Notes: generated from the sequence alone by a model not told the origin. Counted from the first letter of the stretch, positions 1-18,859 are shown. The stretch: 64,000 nucleotides of DNA from Ostrinia nubilalis (GCF_963855985.1 NC_087098.1:11800501-11864500); one strand, 5' to 3'. A program made the numbers and translations.

Positions 1-818
1 CACAACGCTTATAATAAAAATGTACGAGCACTTGCACAAAATAGTTGTTACAACCAACCTTGTGTTGGGTCTAATTCTCGTCACTACACTGCACAACTTA
101 AAATAATTACGTTTTTTGTCGGTAAAAACGTCCTGGTGACGTCACTTAAGCATTTTTCTTATACTGCGTGCGGTCGTTGCGCGTGCGCACAAAGGAATGA
201 GACCGCTCGGACACCGAGCCCACAGCGTGGTAGGGGTGGGGTTGCCCGCTCTTTTGTTTTTTACTACTACTACGCTGAATATTGTGTGCGGATTGGCTTG
301 TCGTACAGGGGTACTACACGGTAAAATAAATCTCGGAGGCGAAAACAGGATAATTGGCATTTTTTGTGTATTTTATGTATTTTTTTAATATCGCCTGTTA
401 TTTAGCATTATTATTGTTTTTATTTTATCAGGATATACCGCTTAGTTTAAAAGTTATTACGTTTTCTTTACAATAAGTAATTGGAAGAAAAAATTTTTTA
501 TAAAAAATTAAAAAAAAATCTCAAAAATTTTTTGACCTCTTTTTTGTCGATAAAAATAGGTCTAGTTTCATCTATTTTCATATGTACACTTTAACGTGAC
601 TCACACTGTATTTAAGACCACCTCAGTAGGTACACAGTTACAAATTTTAATTGTACCTAGAGCCTTTGTACCTACCTAGGTAAAAAAAAAGAAATCTAAT
701 CCCAGGTACGTGGCCTTTAATTTAATGAATACTATAAAACTTTACAAAACAGAACAGTTGCATACCTAGTGCGACTGACTAACTTACTAAAATAAAATAA
801 CATTGAAAAATAACTCAC
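1..818. other. AT-rich non-coding stretch at left edge
   Basis: No exon with JHBP/takeout signatures is visible here on the minus strand, so this is most simply the start of intron 3 of gene A, whose exons 4 and 5 would lie beyond the left edge. Nothing else is recognisable. Confidence 0.5.
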
Positions 819-7523
<6,705 letters not shown>

Positions 7524-7897
7524 TTTATGTGATGTCACGACCTATTCCATTGACTACTTATTTGTGTTTAAATCAAATTGTTTACACTTACGCCAAACTT
7601 TTAACATAACCTTTGTTTACACGTGAGACATCTCTTGAAGGCATTAAAATGTCAATCATTTTACATACGTTTACATAATTATTATTATGAAAATAAAGTC
7701 TAGTAGGTAATACAAATTATCTAATACTAAAATTAGGTAAATGACGAAAATAAAACAAAGCCAACAAATATGATTTAATGAAACTTATACTTTCAAAGGA
7801 CATTTTTATACATTCTACATAATACATAACGTTACACACAGTACACGAATATTATATGAGTTTCACGTCCCCAAACTTTAGTTGTCATTGAAACTTA

Positions 7898-8015
7898 GGC
7901 TGGGTTGCACCATCTTACTTTAACTTTGACAATCGTCAAAAATCAGTCAAACTCCATACAAAAAACATCGGTTATAGCTATAGTTACGGTCAAAGTTAGG
8001 TGGTGCAACTCAGCC
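7898..8015. mobile_element. MITE family 1 copy
   Basis: Complete copy of about 118 bp with ends GGCTGGGTTGCACCATC and GGTGGTGCAACTCAGCC, which are imperfect inverted complements. It lies between genes A and B. Confidence 0.85.
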
Positions 8016-8416
8016 TTAACGTATACCCCAGAGGTTTAATTGCCATTAATTAAGGGAAAAAGCCATAATAATATGATTTTAATAAGTAAAAGAATAACAC
8101 CACAAAGTTTCTTTATTATAAAAATTAAATTTAAAAATTAAATAACCTAACTTTTAATTATCTAACTATTGTCTATCTTGGCACTCACTAGCCGCCTTGT
8201 GGTTGCTCGTTGCTTTGCAATTCAGTTTTTAGACTAAGTACTTACTTTCTTTGAATGGCTTGGTTTATATAAACGCATGCAGTGTTTACCTACTATTATA
8301 TATTGTACTCTTAGAACATAGTATTAATGGATTTTTTTGTTATATTGTATGTATTATTGTACAATTGTTGGTAAACCAATAAATAAAAATAAAAATAAAA
8401 TAAAAATAAATTAAAC

Positions 8417-8533
8417 GGTTGAGTTGCACTATTTTATTTTACCGTAACTATAACGACAACGGGTGTTTTTTTTATGGAATTTGACAGTTTTTTGACGTTT
8501 GTTAAAGTTAAAGTAAGATGGTGCAAGCCAGCC
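8417..8533. mobile_element. MITE family 1 copy
   Basis: Copy in the opposite orientation to the one at 7898, with ends GGTTGAGTTGCAC and GATGGTGCAAGCCAGCC. It lies about 200 bp downstream of the gene B stop codon. Confidence 0.8.
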
Positions 8534-8738
8534 TAGTCAGTACAAAGGATAAGTTGGCAAATATTTTGACGCTAACAGTAATCACATTTAAATAAGTGGA
8601 AATCTTGAAGAATTTTACATGTGCGATATTGTTTTTTTTTACAATATAAACATGCATGACACAAAACTATTGAAACTTAAATGCACTTTTTAACTCTTTG
8701 TCAATCTGCCTTTTTTACACCTAACGCTGTGTGAAAAC

Positions 8739-11621
8739 TTAATCAAAGCTTAAATTTTCCGTAGGAACCGCTAGGAAGAAGGGTCTGATGGTGTTTATGA
8801 TTCTGACAACCACAGTTTTGATGACTGGCGACCCGACCGTGGATATGATTTCGTTTCCATTGTCTGCTATGACTGCTTCGACCGCTTTCGCTGTCAAAAA
8901 ATAATAGTTCAAATTATACTATTTGGTCATACTAAACCCTAATAATACTGAACTGATTTTGATGAAACTGTACAGTGTTATTGGTCAGATTTACCTATGT
9001 ATTTATTTATTTACAGTATCAGTAACACAGGCTATAAATTTCACGCGGAAAAAGCCGCGGGTAAAAGCTAAGTAGTTTATTTTTAGTAGAGTCACTATCT
9101 GTTGTCTTCATGAAATTATTATTGACGTCACGCCGAAGGTCATATCAGTCATATTAAGAATCTATGAAAATATATTGACATTGACGTGGCGAGACAACAT
9201 AGCGGTTTAAAGGTGGACGCACACCTGACAGCGCCGCACGTGACGCAGTCATCGCATTTTATAAATGTTCATATGAAATAGTAAAGAGCATCGCGCACCT
9301 ATCCGCGCCGTACGCGCCGCATTTTCTTAAAAGCGTTCGATGCGTACGGCGCAAATAGGTGCGCATCCAACTGTAGGCGCATGTTAGCGCGACATAAGCA
9401 TAATGGTGCGATTTAACATTGGACCAACGAAAAACAGTTGATCGACAATATTACTGAATTTATGTGTGTGATCCAACATTCCTTTTGCAACCATCTGGTA
9501 TTTAAAAAAATTCTTCGGGAACACTGTTATTACTGTGTGTTTAAATAAGTTTAACTTACATAGAATTTTATTTCCATTGAAAAGATTTTCAAAACGGACA
9601 TTGGATTTCCCAATAAGCTGATACTTGTATGACCAGCTCCGGACATCCCAATGGTTCTTCCCATCTTTCTCCTGTACATCTTTCACATTCAAGATGACAT
9701 CAAATGAAGCCTCATCTAAAACCAGAAACCAAAAATCATATAAGATTAGTGAAACGATACTTGTGCCTATTCCCACCTCTCGTTCCCACCGCTGCAACTC
9801 CTGTGCAGCCAGGATCTACAGCTTGACTGTCAATAAAAACTTAACCAATGAAGGTCAAGTAATGATGCTTGAAGACTAGGCCGTGTGGTATTGTTTTAGA
9901 AAGCTAGCAAGCTGGCTAGCTAGCTGGTGGTAGGTAGTTAGTATGGTTTAAAAACAAAATATTTCTTCCGCTTTTATTCTTCGTAATTACGAGTAACGTT
10001 ACCATAACATAGCCCATTGCATGTGTATGTACCTACTAAATGTATTGTTTAAATTTGTTTAACTAGTAATACGGCAAGTAGGAATTACAATCCCCGAAAG
10101 AATGTCTAGGCCGTCTAGCTCGGACAATAACTCGCAGTTCCGTCCCAAAGACTTAGGGAGGACACCGCCAGGTTTTAGTGAGTAGGCCCTGCCCATTTGG
10201 CAGGGAGAGCCTCACATAACCCACTGGTTCCCCCGGGCCAGTGGGTATGCAATTTCATGCATTTCTTGACGAAAAAAAAGTAGTAATTACAATCTAAATC
10301 TTCTAATTCTCAAAAGGTGCTAAAAAGGTATGTATAGCCAAGAAACTTACTAAGATACACGTGAACCTTCCCATTTCCCTCAATGGACAACATCAGCAGT
10401 TGACCCGACATGGTGTAGTGACCATCCAGGGTAGCGTTGCATTGTATTGTCAACAATAACCTGCTGTTACTGTCGTCGCGGCTGGAAAATACAAATAAGA
10501 TTTTAGCTGGAGTAAAATCAGCACTAATTTGTTCATTTGAGTTATTGCATTGTTATCTTGTAATATTTTTTTTGACTTTGTGTTGTTTCAAGTGAATAAG
10601 CTAGATAATTTTTTCACGGGCTATCAATGTCACCTGATATACATTACCTAGTTTTTATATGAAAAAATAATTTAAGTACTTTCAGTGTCGCGTGTCGGTT
10701 AAATTCAGTAATTTAACTGAAGGGCCGTATTAAAAAACAGTCTGATTTAATTAAACAAAATTATGAATTAAGTCTTTAAACATAACGTTTAAGATACATT
10801 TTTGAAAAAATTACTTACTGAGCCTTCGTTGCGATACAATTTCTCAGTCCTTTGAGGGTTATGGAGTCTAACATTAATTTAAGGTTTGGGGCAGACGAGT
10901 CTATGGTCTCGAAGGTTACTGGGTCCAATGTCTCCACACCATACTCGGGGACACCAGCAGTGAAAACTGGTATAGCTGCGTTTGTAGAGTTCGTTATGCA
11001 TTCGTCGTCTTTTGCATAGCATTTGGTGATAAACGACACTGTTGAAGAACGAAAATCGATTGTTGATTTTTATTATGTTGTTTTTTAATTTTTTTTGCAC
11101 AAAGGTATGTGCATGTTTCTGACGTCTCTGATTTAATAAAGTTATTGAAATAAGAAATATACGTACTTTATGTTTTTATCATAATGAGTTAAATTGTAAC
11201 TTTTGTAAAAAACTTAGCTATTCTAAGAATTTAAATTAATGTCTATATTTATAAAAGCGAAAGGTCACTGACTGATTGACTGACTGACTCACTCAGTCAT
11301 CACGAAATCACAGAAACTACGAGTGCTAGGGGTCCTAAATTTTGCATGGGGGTTCGTTTTAGAACGTAGGTGCTCACTAAGAACGAATTTTACGAAACTC
11401 CACCCCTTAGGGGATAAAATGGGATCCACACGTACAAAGTTACGGTCGGCCGCTAGTAAAAAATAAATGTAAGAGCAAGCGCTCTTAAAATAATAAATGT
11501 CTATTTCTACATTTAAATATAATCTGCACTCAAACAATAATAATTAATAAACATATAAATCACCTGAATCAGCGTAAACCACTGTAATTACCAAAGACAC
11601 AAACACTAAATACGTAAACAT
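8739..11621 (-). CDS. Gene B: JHBP/takeout-like secreted protein
   Basis: Complete 238-aa protein from five exons: 11564-11621, 10819-11038, 10351-10481, 9560-9715 and 8739-8890 (phases 1-2-1-1, all GT-AG). Residues 1-18 are a signal peptide (MFTYLVFVSLVITVVYA). The JHBP/takeout domain fills the rest: Cys-x6-Cys at its start, GVPEYGVETLDP, TLKGLRNC before the phase-2 intron, GHYTMSGQLL in exon 3, RFENLFNG in exon 4, and an amphipathic C-terminal helix region in exon 5. The residue split by intron 2 is His here, not the Gln of its neighbours. A cysteine pair spaced C-x19-C across the exon 2/3 boundary is shared with A, C, D and E. Closest relative in the window is gene A. The family acts extracellularly as hydrophobic ligand carriers; the ligand cannot be told from sequence. 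No convincing TATA box lies within 100 bp of the start codon. Confidence 0.9.
9767..9862 (+). repeat. Dispersed short repeat S (CTGCAACTCCTGTG)
   Basis: Shares TCCCACCTCTCGTTCCCACC, CTGCAACTCCTGTG, CCAGGATCTACAGCTTGAC and CCAATGAAGGTCAAG with copies near 38.2, 39.95 and 46.1 kb. It lies in intron 3 of gene B. Probably a SINE-like or LINE-3' family. Confidence 0.65.
11235..11458. mobile_element. Dispersed repeat X (GACTGACT ... GCGGGCGGCCGC type)
   Basis: Runs from a GACTGACTGACTGACTCACT tract through ACGAAACTCCACCCCTTAGG to GGTCGGCCGCTAG. Uninterrupted relative of the split copy at 5.3-7.0 kb and of copies at 59.9, 60.9 and 62.5 kb. It lies in intron 1 of gene B. Confidence 0.7.
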
Positions 11622-11967
11622 TTTTTGTCTCAATCACAACCAAATTGAACGAATATCTTTTAATGTTTAAAGGAAAATACCTTTCCACTGCATTTTTAAA
11701 GACTAAGATGATAATGCCGAAATTCCATTATAATTTTAAAGAAAAAGATGTCAATCAAAAATATTTTTAACATCGATTGTTTTTTGTTTCAATGCGTAAT
11801 CCAAAGAATGCAGTCACATGCAGCTTATAAAAGTTAACGAACTGATTTAGCCCGAGTGCAAATAAGTAATTGTAATTCTTTGAATAAAAGGTTTGGTAGT
11901 GAAACAATACTGACTAAAATGCGGTACCTAAATTGGTTATGTGAGTTGTTTCTACTATTATATCAAA

Positions 11968-12196
11968 CTAGCTTTCCGCCCGCGGCTTCGCCCGCGTGGA
12001 ATTTTGTCTGTCACAGAAAAACTTTATCGCGCGCGTCCCTGTTTCAAAAACCGGGATAAAAACTATCCTATATTCTTTCCCGGGACTCAAACTATCTCTA
12101 TGCCAAATTTCATCAAAATCGGTTGCGAGGTTTAAGCGGGAAAGCGTAACAGACAGACAGACAGACAGAGTTACTTTCGCATTTATAATATTAGTT
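11968..12196 (+). repeat. Repeat X-like copy with (GACA)n
   Basis: Begins CTAGCTTTCCGCCCGCGGCT and ends after AACAGACAGACAGACAGACA and TTATAATATTAGTT. Same GC-rich head plus microsatellite tail layout as repeat X, but a different subfamily. Confidence 0.6.
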
Positions 12197-12244
12197 GGGA
12201 TTGGGATAGCTCTAAATTAAGAATAGGTCATATTACCTATACTT

Positions 12245-12335
12245 CATCATCATCATTATCATTATCATCATCTTATCCATATGACGTCCACTACTGAACA
12301 TAGGCCTCCCCCAATGCTTTCCATGTTGCCCGTGC
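12245..12335 (-). mobile_element. RTE LINE 3' end fragment
   Basis: ATCATCATC-rich tail followed by ATGACGTCCACTACTGAACA and GGCCTCCCCCAATGCTTTCC, the reverse complement of the RTE 3' end seen at 6.7 kb. Confidence 0.8.
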
Positions 12336-12542
12336 TTACGAGTAGATAAGTACATAATATTCAAGAATGTAGGCCTCTACCTTAAACATCCTTGACTTGA
12401 ACTTGACTTGACAAATACTCGTGATAATAATTATTACATGCTCTTTACAGGCCTCGAATCCTTGACCGTGTTCCTCAGTCAATGTGACGATCAAACTTTT
12501 CTGCCTGTCTTTATTGGCATAATTTCTACATCACCACTCTAT

Positions 12543-12688
12543 CGCCCGTAGTCACAAACGATGCTATCTTAATTGAAGCAGCAAATCGAACACACTGCGT
12601 TGAATAGAGCTCTGTGATTGGTTCGTGTGTCACCTTGTGCGTCCACGCGCACTGTGAGATCTCATAGTAATGTTTGTGAATACGGGCG
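12543..12688. mobile_element. MITE family 2 copy (CGCCCGTATTCACAAAC ends)
   Basis: About 146 bp with ends CGCCCGTAGTCACAAACGAT and ATGTTTGTGAATACGGGCG, inverted complements, and interior GAGCTCTGTGATTGGTTCGT. Relatives at 22922-23076 and, inverted, 39076-39198. Confidence 0.85.
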
Positions 12689-13442
12689 TAAATCCTTGTT
12701 ATAAGATTATATCGTATCTTATAAAAAGTCTTGTACTTTGACTGATTATTACTAAGTGCGTGGGATCTCTTAATACAGATTTCATTGTGTCTATTTTGTC
12801 ACGGCAGACGCGCGTTAAGGGTTAACTATCATAATTTTCTCTAATTATAGAACACTAGATGTAATTAGAGTTTTTATACCTTATTAGATAACTTTGATTA
12901 ATTATCCTGGGTAAGCATTGGCTCTAAATACGCGTAAGCGTGTAGGTGATTGAACAATTAACAAATGGGAATTAAAATGGTTTACTAAATAAAAAAGAAA
13001 TTATAATTTGTAGAAAAATCACTGCGTGTGTTTCGATGATAATAGTTTTTTTACTAATGAAGTGTAAGATCAACAGGTAAGTAGGTACGTCAAAATAAAA
13101 TTAATCCAGTATGCCTACGATGCGCGCTGCGATAAGCGTTTATCACACCTTTTTATAGATTTACGCGATAAGACCATACATTTGTCGTCTAAAATCATCG
13201 ATAAGATTTTATCATCTTTATTCAAATGAGATAGGTAACCATGAATTTTAAAAAACAAACACAAAAACGTTACTAATAATAACTTTAATTAATACTTTTT
13301 GCTTGTAATGACTTTAGTTTTATTTTGACATCAAAGCACTCATGAGTCACTGTATGTATTTAAAGTCTTAAGTATACAAAAAACATACACGAGATATTGA
13401 AGGTTGTTTTTATTTATTTTTAAATTAAATGCAAAACATGGG

Positions 13443-13448
13443 TTTATT
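13443..13448 (-). terminator. Candidate polyadenylation signal of gene C
   Basis: AATAAA on the minus strand, about 100 nt after the gene C stop codon. Position and match only. Confidence 0.45.
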
Positions 13449-13544
13449 CCACTCTTTTTTTCTTCCTAATCAATAGGTATACATTATTCACATTAGGTAA
13501 TTAGAATTTAGTTGTCTCACATAGGTAGGTATCTATATTATAGT

Positions 13545-15225
13545 TTAATCTATACTAAGGTCTTCTGGTGGGACGTGGTTGAAGAATTTCTTGACGTTCG
13601 CAATGACTCTAGTGACCAATGTCTTGACCACTGGAGGGCCGACTTCGATCACAATCTCATTGCCACTGTTTTCTATGACTTGACTGGCAGCACGACCTGG
13701 AAATATACAAGAAAATGATCAGTAAATGGTCAGTTAATTGTAATCACATCAAGCTCTACATTGTGGCTTCTTATGTCGTTGTAGTTGGAACTATTTTGCA
13801 ATTTAAAGTAAAGTTTTCGATGTAAAGTCTGTTTTTGTTATTTTTTCTGGTCAAGATCAAGGTTCACACGTATTTGCGTAGTAGAGTCAATCGCCGGTAG
13901 GCGGCTCTCTAATGGTACTACTGTACTGTAGGGTAAATACTGCATTTTAGGCAGTTGTAGCAAGAGTGAATTGGCTACATAAACATTTATCCTAGGTCAA
14001 TGATGGTCTTTTTCTTATAGGTATAGGTTGTTGAGTAGGTTTAAAAAGTACGTTCGTTCGTTTCAACCGAAAGACGTCCACTGCCCTCCCATCCTCCCGC
14101 GACCTTCACCAGATCGTCGGTCCACCTAGTGGGAGGCCGCAGAATCGCTAAAATCAAGTGGCAGTGGGCGGGGCACATAGCTCGGAGAGCTGATGGCCGC
14201 TGGGGCAGGAAAGTTCTTGAGTGGCGACCACGAGCCGGAAAAAGTACCTACATTAGTAAAAATTCTAGGTTCATTCATTTACTTGTATAACTTAAATGCT
14301 TCATTGCTATTATTATCATCAAAAATTCATCGGTTATGTCGTCAAGACCAAGGTAGGACGCAGATTCAATACATAATCGAAAAAGAACTCAAGTAACACA
14401 CTGCACAGTGAACAGTCGTTTTTTATGAGACCCTTGTCAATTTCTTGAGTTAAAACTTAAAGTACGTAGATTTTTTATCACGGTTTCAAGCCGAAGTCAG
14501 TGTAAACATCTTAAGCACAAGATACTTAGTAAACAGATGCGTCATTGTTAATTGTTTACTTACCTAACACATCACTTCCTGTAAATAGGTTCTCAAATTC
14601 GACGTCAGCTTTGTCTTCCAATTCGTAGGAATGTGTGAATTTTTTAATATCCCAGTACGATTTTCCATCTTTGACCTTGTCACTTAGGGTGGCGTCAAAA
14701 TTGATCAAGATTTTACCTGAAAATATAGAAATATTATTAACTAGCGGCCGCCCGCGACTTCGTACGCGTGGATCCCGTTTTACCCCCTTCATCTATCTTA
14801 CGCGGTTTAGATTTTTTCATACAAATGTTTTTTTTCCGCTAACTCCCGTTCCCGTGGGAATTTTGCAATATCCTGTTGTAACTAAGCTTCAAGTTTACTA
14901 AGGTACCTACATGCCAAATTTCAAGCGTCTAACTTAAGCGGTTTAGATTTTTCATACAAATGTTTTTTCCCGCTAACTCCCGTTCCCGTGGGAATTTTGC
15001 AATATCCTGTTGTAACTTAGCTTTAAGTTTACTAAGGTACCTGCATGCCGAATTTCAAGCGTCTAACTTAAGCGGTTCAGATTTTTCATACAAAATGATT
15101 TTCCCGCTAATTCCCATTCCCGTGGGAATTCCTAAGTATCCTATAACCTGCCCAGGAGTATGAAGAATAATTGTGCCAAGTTTCGTTAAAATCCGTCGAG
15201 TAGTTTTTGTTTCTATAAGGAACAT

Positions 15226-15274
<49 letters not shown>

Positions 15275-17699
15275 AATTTTACTGATTGCATTTTTGGCAT
15301 CAGTATCGATCACTAATCACCCCCTGATAGTTATTTTGAAAATATATTTAATGTACAGAATTGACCTCTCTACAGATTTATTATAAGTATAGATAGATTA
15401 TTTGATTATGAAAAGAAAATCAATACATTTTCAGTCAGTTAAGTCCACAGCCTGATTATGTTAGACTCCATTTGCTATAAAAATCTATGAAGTTTTTGAC
15501 AGTTCAAAAAATTACTTTATGTCATTTAATTTACTCTATGTTTTAACTCGTTATTAAAATGCAAAAACAGGGACTGACTCTTTAACTCTGTCAGCTTTGT
15601 AGTTTTTCCATGACTTAGTATGTAGTTAGAAAGTGGGATATTCTCCTTCTACAGGTCCTGGTGTCAATTCCCACGTGAGACATGATAAACCATTGGCTAC
15701 ATTGGTGCATTTTTTTCGATTTTGTACGATACCGTTATCTCGTCAATCTTAATGACCATGAGACCTCTGTTATTAATCTGCCTTTCGAAAACGGAAAAGT
15801 AAACTAAAAAGATAATTTTAAAAGTCTCCATTACTTACTCGTACACCTACTTAGTTTGCAAATATGTTTCACCTTATGAAGTCGTAAAAGGACCTATATT
15901 GCAACAAAATTAAACAGCCTGTACCTGTAGCACGAAAAACACTAGATTTCGAATCGTTTGCGCATTCGAATCGCCATCAAAAGATTTAGTATGAAAACAC
16001 AGCGCCCCTGTGAACGTGACGTAAAGTGAACTTTGTATGAGAAATGGTAGCATGAAACTAATTTTGACAATCCAGATCATCATGTTATCGTTGAGTTCGA
16101 ATTCTAGGTATGAATTTTATCGATTCGAAGACGAAAGTTTTTGTGCTAGAGCTAGTTACTGATGACTGGTTTTAATAAGGAACTTACGTAGAAAGACATG
16201 AGTTTTGCCTTGTCCTCGGACTGTGAGTATGAGAAGTTTTCCATTCATTTCGTAGTGTCCATTGACGTCTACGTCGCACAGCACCTGTCCTTCAAGATTC
16301 GATTTCACGACGTCCCGTCTAGAGAGTAAATTATTTATTTTTAGTAATAATTACCGACCTATTTTATCTTTTTTCACACGATATAAGAGTAATCTCTTGT
16401 TAATTTATAATTTTTGATCGACCCGTTGCCCATATGCAGTATTTAAGTTTTTACAACGTGACAAAACATTAACACAATATTTTCTATGGAACTGTTTGTA
16501 ATGGAGCAATATTGTTATTTTAAAACATAGAGGTTAAACTGTGATTTGCAATTCCTCTTTTGCAAAATAAAAAATAATAGGCAATTCGAACAAGGTGAAC
16601 CACCTTGAATTTTGCATTTATACTAGTTAAAAGTCTACTGTTGAAATATTTGCTGTCTTTTCCTATACACTCTGTATTTATAATAATGTAGATAGACATA
16701 CAAGCTGTTTGGTAGGGTTAGACAAACTTCGTGGGTGTAGTTATCGATTTATAAAAAACAAATTAATAAAAAAAATATTTAAAAAAAAGTAGCTCACTTG
16801 AGGTCAAATGGGCGAATTTGTATTCTTAAAATAACTTTAGCTATACACCCACGAAGTTTGTTTAACCCTCTACCAAACACCCTGTATTATAAAGAGCATC
16901 GTTAATAGATACTCTTTAAGAGATCATACAAAACTGACAAGTAAAAGCAATAGGTAGGTATTTTATGAAAACGCCACAATTTGGGCGGTCTTATAACTTA
17001 CTGAATTTTCTTCATAACGCAGTCCTTCAATCCCGTGAATGTCAAGTTTGACAGGAGCAGCTTCAGTCCAGACGTGCTGGTATCAATGGTGCCCTTGTAA
17101 GTCAATGGGTCCAGCTGTTCGACTCCCAACTCAGGTATGCCATTGGCGAAGATCGGTATCATGACTTGAGACGACTTTTGGATACATGCCGAATCAACTG
17201 CTTTACATTTCGTTAATGATGACACTGAAAAAAATGCACGAAATTGCAACATTAAATCTGAAGTTGATTACTTTTTAAAAAGCATTTGAGCTTGTAAGGG
17301 CTAAAAGGACTTGAAATGATAAACATAATCAAGAAATTAATCAATCTTTAGATAGCAAAATTAAAATTAATATTTGATTTGATTTGATTACTTGATTTGT
17401 AATTTGAAAACCCAAATTCTTCATCACCAGCTGATGCGTTTCAGCAGTTAAGTATCTAAATATAATAAGTTTTGTCTAAAAAGTGACCGGTTACCGGTAT
17501 TTCTATGAACAAAATCAAAAATCATTTAAAAATCACTTGTTAACCGGAAATTGATACGTTACATTAAACATAAAACAACAAAAACAATCTATAAATAAAA
17601 ATAACGATCTATAAAAATAAAAAACAACTTACCCGCATTGGAAAATCCATTATCAACTATAGCCGCCAATATCAAGAAACTAAAAACTATTTTTGACAT
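13545..17699 (-). CDS. Gene C: JHBP/takeout-like secreted protein
   Basis: Complete 241-aa protein from five exons: 17633-17699, 17002-17224, 16188-16318, 14564-14716 and 13545-13696 (phases 1-2-1-1). The frame stays open upstream of the chosen Met, but this Met directly precedes a signal peptide (MSKIVFSFLILAAIVDNGFS) and lies 76 nt below a TATA box, so it was preferred. The mature part shows Cys-x6-Cys, GIPELGVEQLDPLTYKGTID, LTFTGLKDC, then a second Cys 20 residues on in exon 3, GHYEMNGKLL, VEFENLFTGSDVLG in exon 4 and NGHV-type C-terminal helices ending FNHVPPEDLSID. Very similar to gene D along its whole length, with identical exon boundaries, so the two are a tandem duplicate pair. Extracellular carrier by family; ligand unknown. 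Confidence 0.93.
14050..14255 (-). mobile_element. RTE LINE fragment with 5' inversion
   Basis: About 14050-14135 is the RTE 3' end in minus orientation, with a CGTTCGTTCG tail. About 14136-14250 is upstream RTE sequence (AAGTGGCAGTGGGCGGGGCA) in plus orientation. Same twin-priming layout as the copy at 1625-1755. It lies in intron 4 of gene C. Confidence 0.7.
14745..15290 (+). repeat. Repeat X relative with a three-unit ~135 bp tandem array and (GACA)n
   Basis: The head CTAGCGGCCGCCCGCGACTT is followed by three tandem units starting near 14797, 14933 and 15067. Each runs GCGGTTTAGATTTTT(T)CATA, CCGCTAACTCCCGTTCCCGT, and AATATCCTGTTGTAACT or a variant. A GACA microsatellite lies at about 15228-15270. 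Inside intron 3 of gene C. Confidence 0.8.
16701..16888. mobile_element. Palindromic element in intron 2 of gene C
   Basis: The left arm GACAAACTTCGTGGGTGTAG is complemented by CTACACCCACGAAGTTTGTT-like sequence on the right, and outer parts also pair (GTTTGGTAGGGTT with AACCCTCTACCAAAC). About 190 bp with an AT-rich loop. Non-coding MITE-like hairpin. Confidence 0.75.
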
Positions 17700-17774
17700 T
17701 TCGATATTTGATACGCACGTCCGTTTTCGACAGCAACTTTGCGATGTCGACTTAAAGTTCCTTGGAATAGGCGC

Positions 17775-17781
17775 ATTTATA
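17775..17781 (-). promoter_or_regulatory. TATA box of gene C
   Basis: TATAAAT on the minus strand in the context GACCTTATAAATG, 76 nt upstream of the start codon. Gene D has the same extended context (GACCTTATAAATA), consistent with duplication of the promoter with the gene. Confidence 0.6.
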
Positions 17782-18344
17782 AGGTCAGTAACTTGGCATA
17801 CCTGTATATAAACAGCCATACATTTTTAAGTTTTGTTTGAACAACCAGTTATATACGTCATAAATACTGAATAAAACAGTTTTCGGCCGTTGAGATTTTT
17901 TGTAAACACTCGAAGTGGCTATAGAAATAACAAAAAAGAGCTAGCAATAATTAAATTATAGTACAAGTGCTAATATTATTATCAACATACTTACGTGCAA
18001 AAAGAGTCAACAATACTACGAATAGTTAATAGTAAGACACTTTTTATTAACTATAGATTATAATACTAAAATATTCGTAGGTTAGGAATAAAACGTAGTA
18101 TAGGAAAATTACAATCATAATTTTCATTTCAACTTTTTATTAACATTATAATAAGCAATCGCTTGATAGAGAAACAAAGTGAGTTTGTGTAAATGCATTT
18201 TAATTAAAGCAAAATAATGTCTGAATAATGCACGGCAATACTTATTTAACTATGCAACTTCGAAATAACCATCATAATACATAGTAATCTAATAGAAGTA
18301 GGTAAAGCACTTAACTCAGCCAGTGCCTAAATCAAAATCAATAT
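17782..18344. other. Intergenic region between genes C and D
   Basis: AT-rich sequence upstream of gene C. No exon or recognisable element seen. Confidence 0.45.
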
Positions 18345-18583
18345 CAAAAAAATTTATTCAATTTAGACCACAAGTGGCACTTATGAACGTCAAAATATAG
18401 TTTATATAAAAAAGGTAGCCCTTATGGGGCACTTTACATGTCTCCTTATCTTTGGGGTCCTACCAGCGCTTCGAGATAAACATAATTATGGCAAGTGCCG
18501 GAACAAACTCACTAAGGTCACAACTAAGGTATTGGAGCGGCACGGGAGGGGTAGTTTTGACATATTATGACATGTCACAGCCT
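18345..18583 (-). mobile_element. LINE 3'-end remnant
   Basis: On the minus strand it ends CATAAGTGCCACTTGTGGTC and then TTGAATAAATTTTTTTGATA, a layout like the LINE 3' ends near 35.2 kb and 60.4 kb (AAGTGC..., then AAATGAA/TTGAATTTGAA). Non-coding. Confidence 0.5.
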
Positions 18584-18859
18584 ACAAATAAATAAATAAA
18601 TAAATAAATCTTTGGACAATTTCACACAGCGCCAGCTAGCCCCAAAGTAAGCAACTTAATGCTTGTGTTATGGGTGCTAGCTTAACGGATATACTACTTA
18701 TATACTTTTTTTTTTAAATATATACATATTATACATAGTAACACCCAGACCCGTCACATAAATTAAAATTCATCATTTCAATTTCTGCCCGGCCGGGAAT
18801 CGAACCCGGGACCTCTCGGCATAGTAGTCCGCTCTGAACCACTACACCAAACGGCCGAC
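18584..18859 (-). mobile_element. tRNA-derived SINE
   Basis: The minus strand begins with a tRNA-like head. An RNA polymerase III A box is present as TGGTGTAGTGG and a B box as GGTTCGATTCC, with the typical spacing, and the head ends CCCGGCCGGGCA. A body containing GGGGCTAGCTGGCGCTGTGT follows, then an (AAAT)n-type tail. The anticodon stem does not pair cleanly and an unrelated 3' body is attached, so this is a SINE and not a working tRNA gene. A 5'-truncated relative (CTTTGGGGCTAGATAGCACT) lies near 25.76 kb. Confidence 0.8.

Larger units (their letters stand above)
12197..13442. other. Intergenic region between genes B and C
   Basis: Holds a minus-strand RTE fragment (about 12245-12335) and a MITE (12543-12688); the rest is AT-rich sequence in which I see no exon. 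Confidence 0.5.

Noticed and set aside
10085..10270. GC-richer block in intron 3 of gene B
   Set aside because: Looks like a LINE-derived dispersed repeat from its composition, but I found no second copy in the window to support a call.
14805..15300. CRISPR-like array (regularly repeated units)
   Set aside because: Eukaryotic context; the ~135 bp units are contiguous tandem repeats without unique spacers.
17700..17819. Longer N-terminus for gene C starting at 17819
   Set aside because: The extension would bury the signal peptide and would run into the TATA box; paralogues start at the equivalent internal Met.
18787..18859. tRNA gene on the minus strand
   Set aside because: A and B boxes are present, but the anticodon arm does not pair well and the head is fused to a SINE body and A-rich tail.
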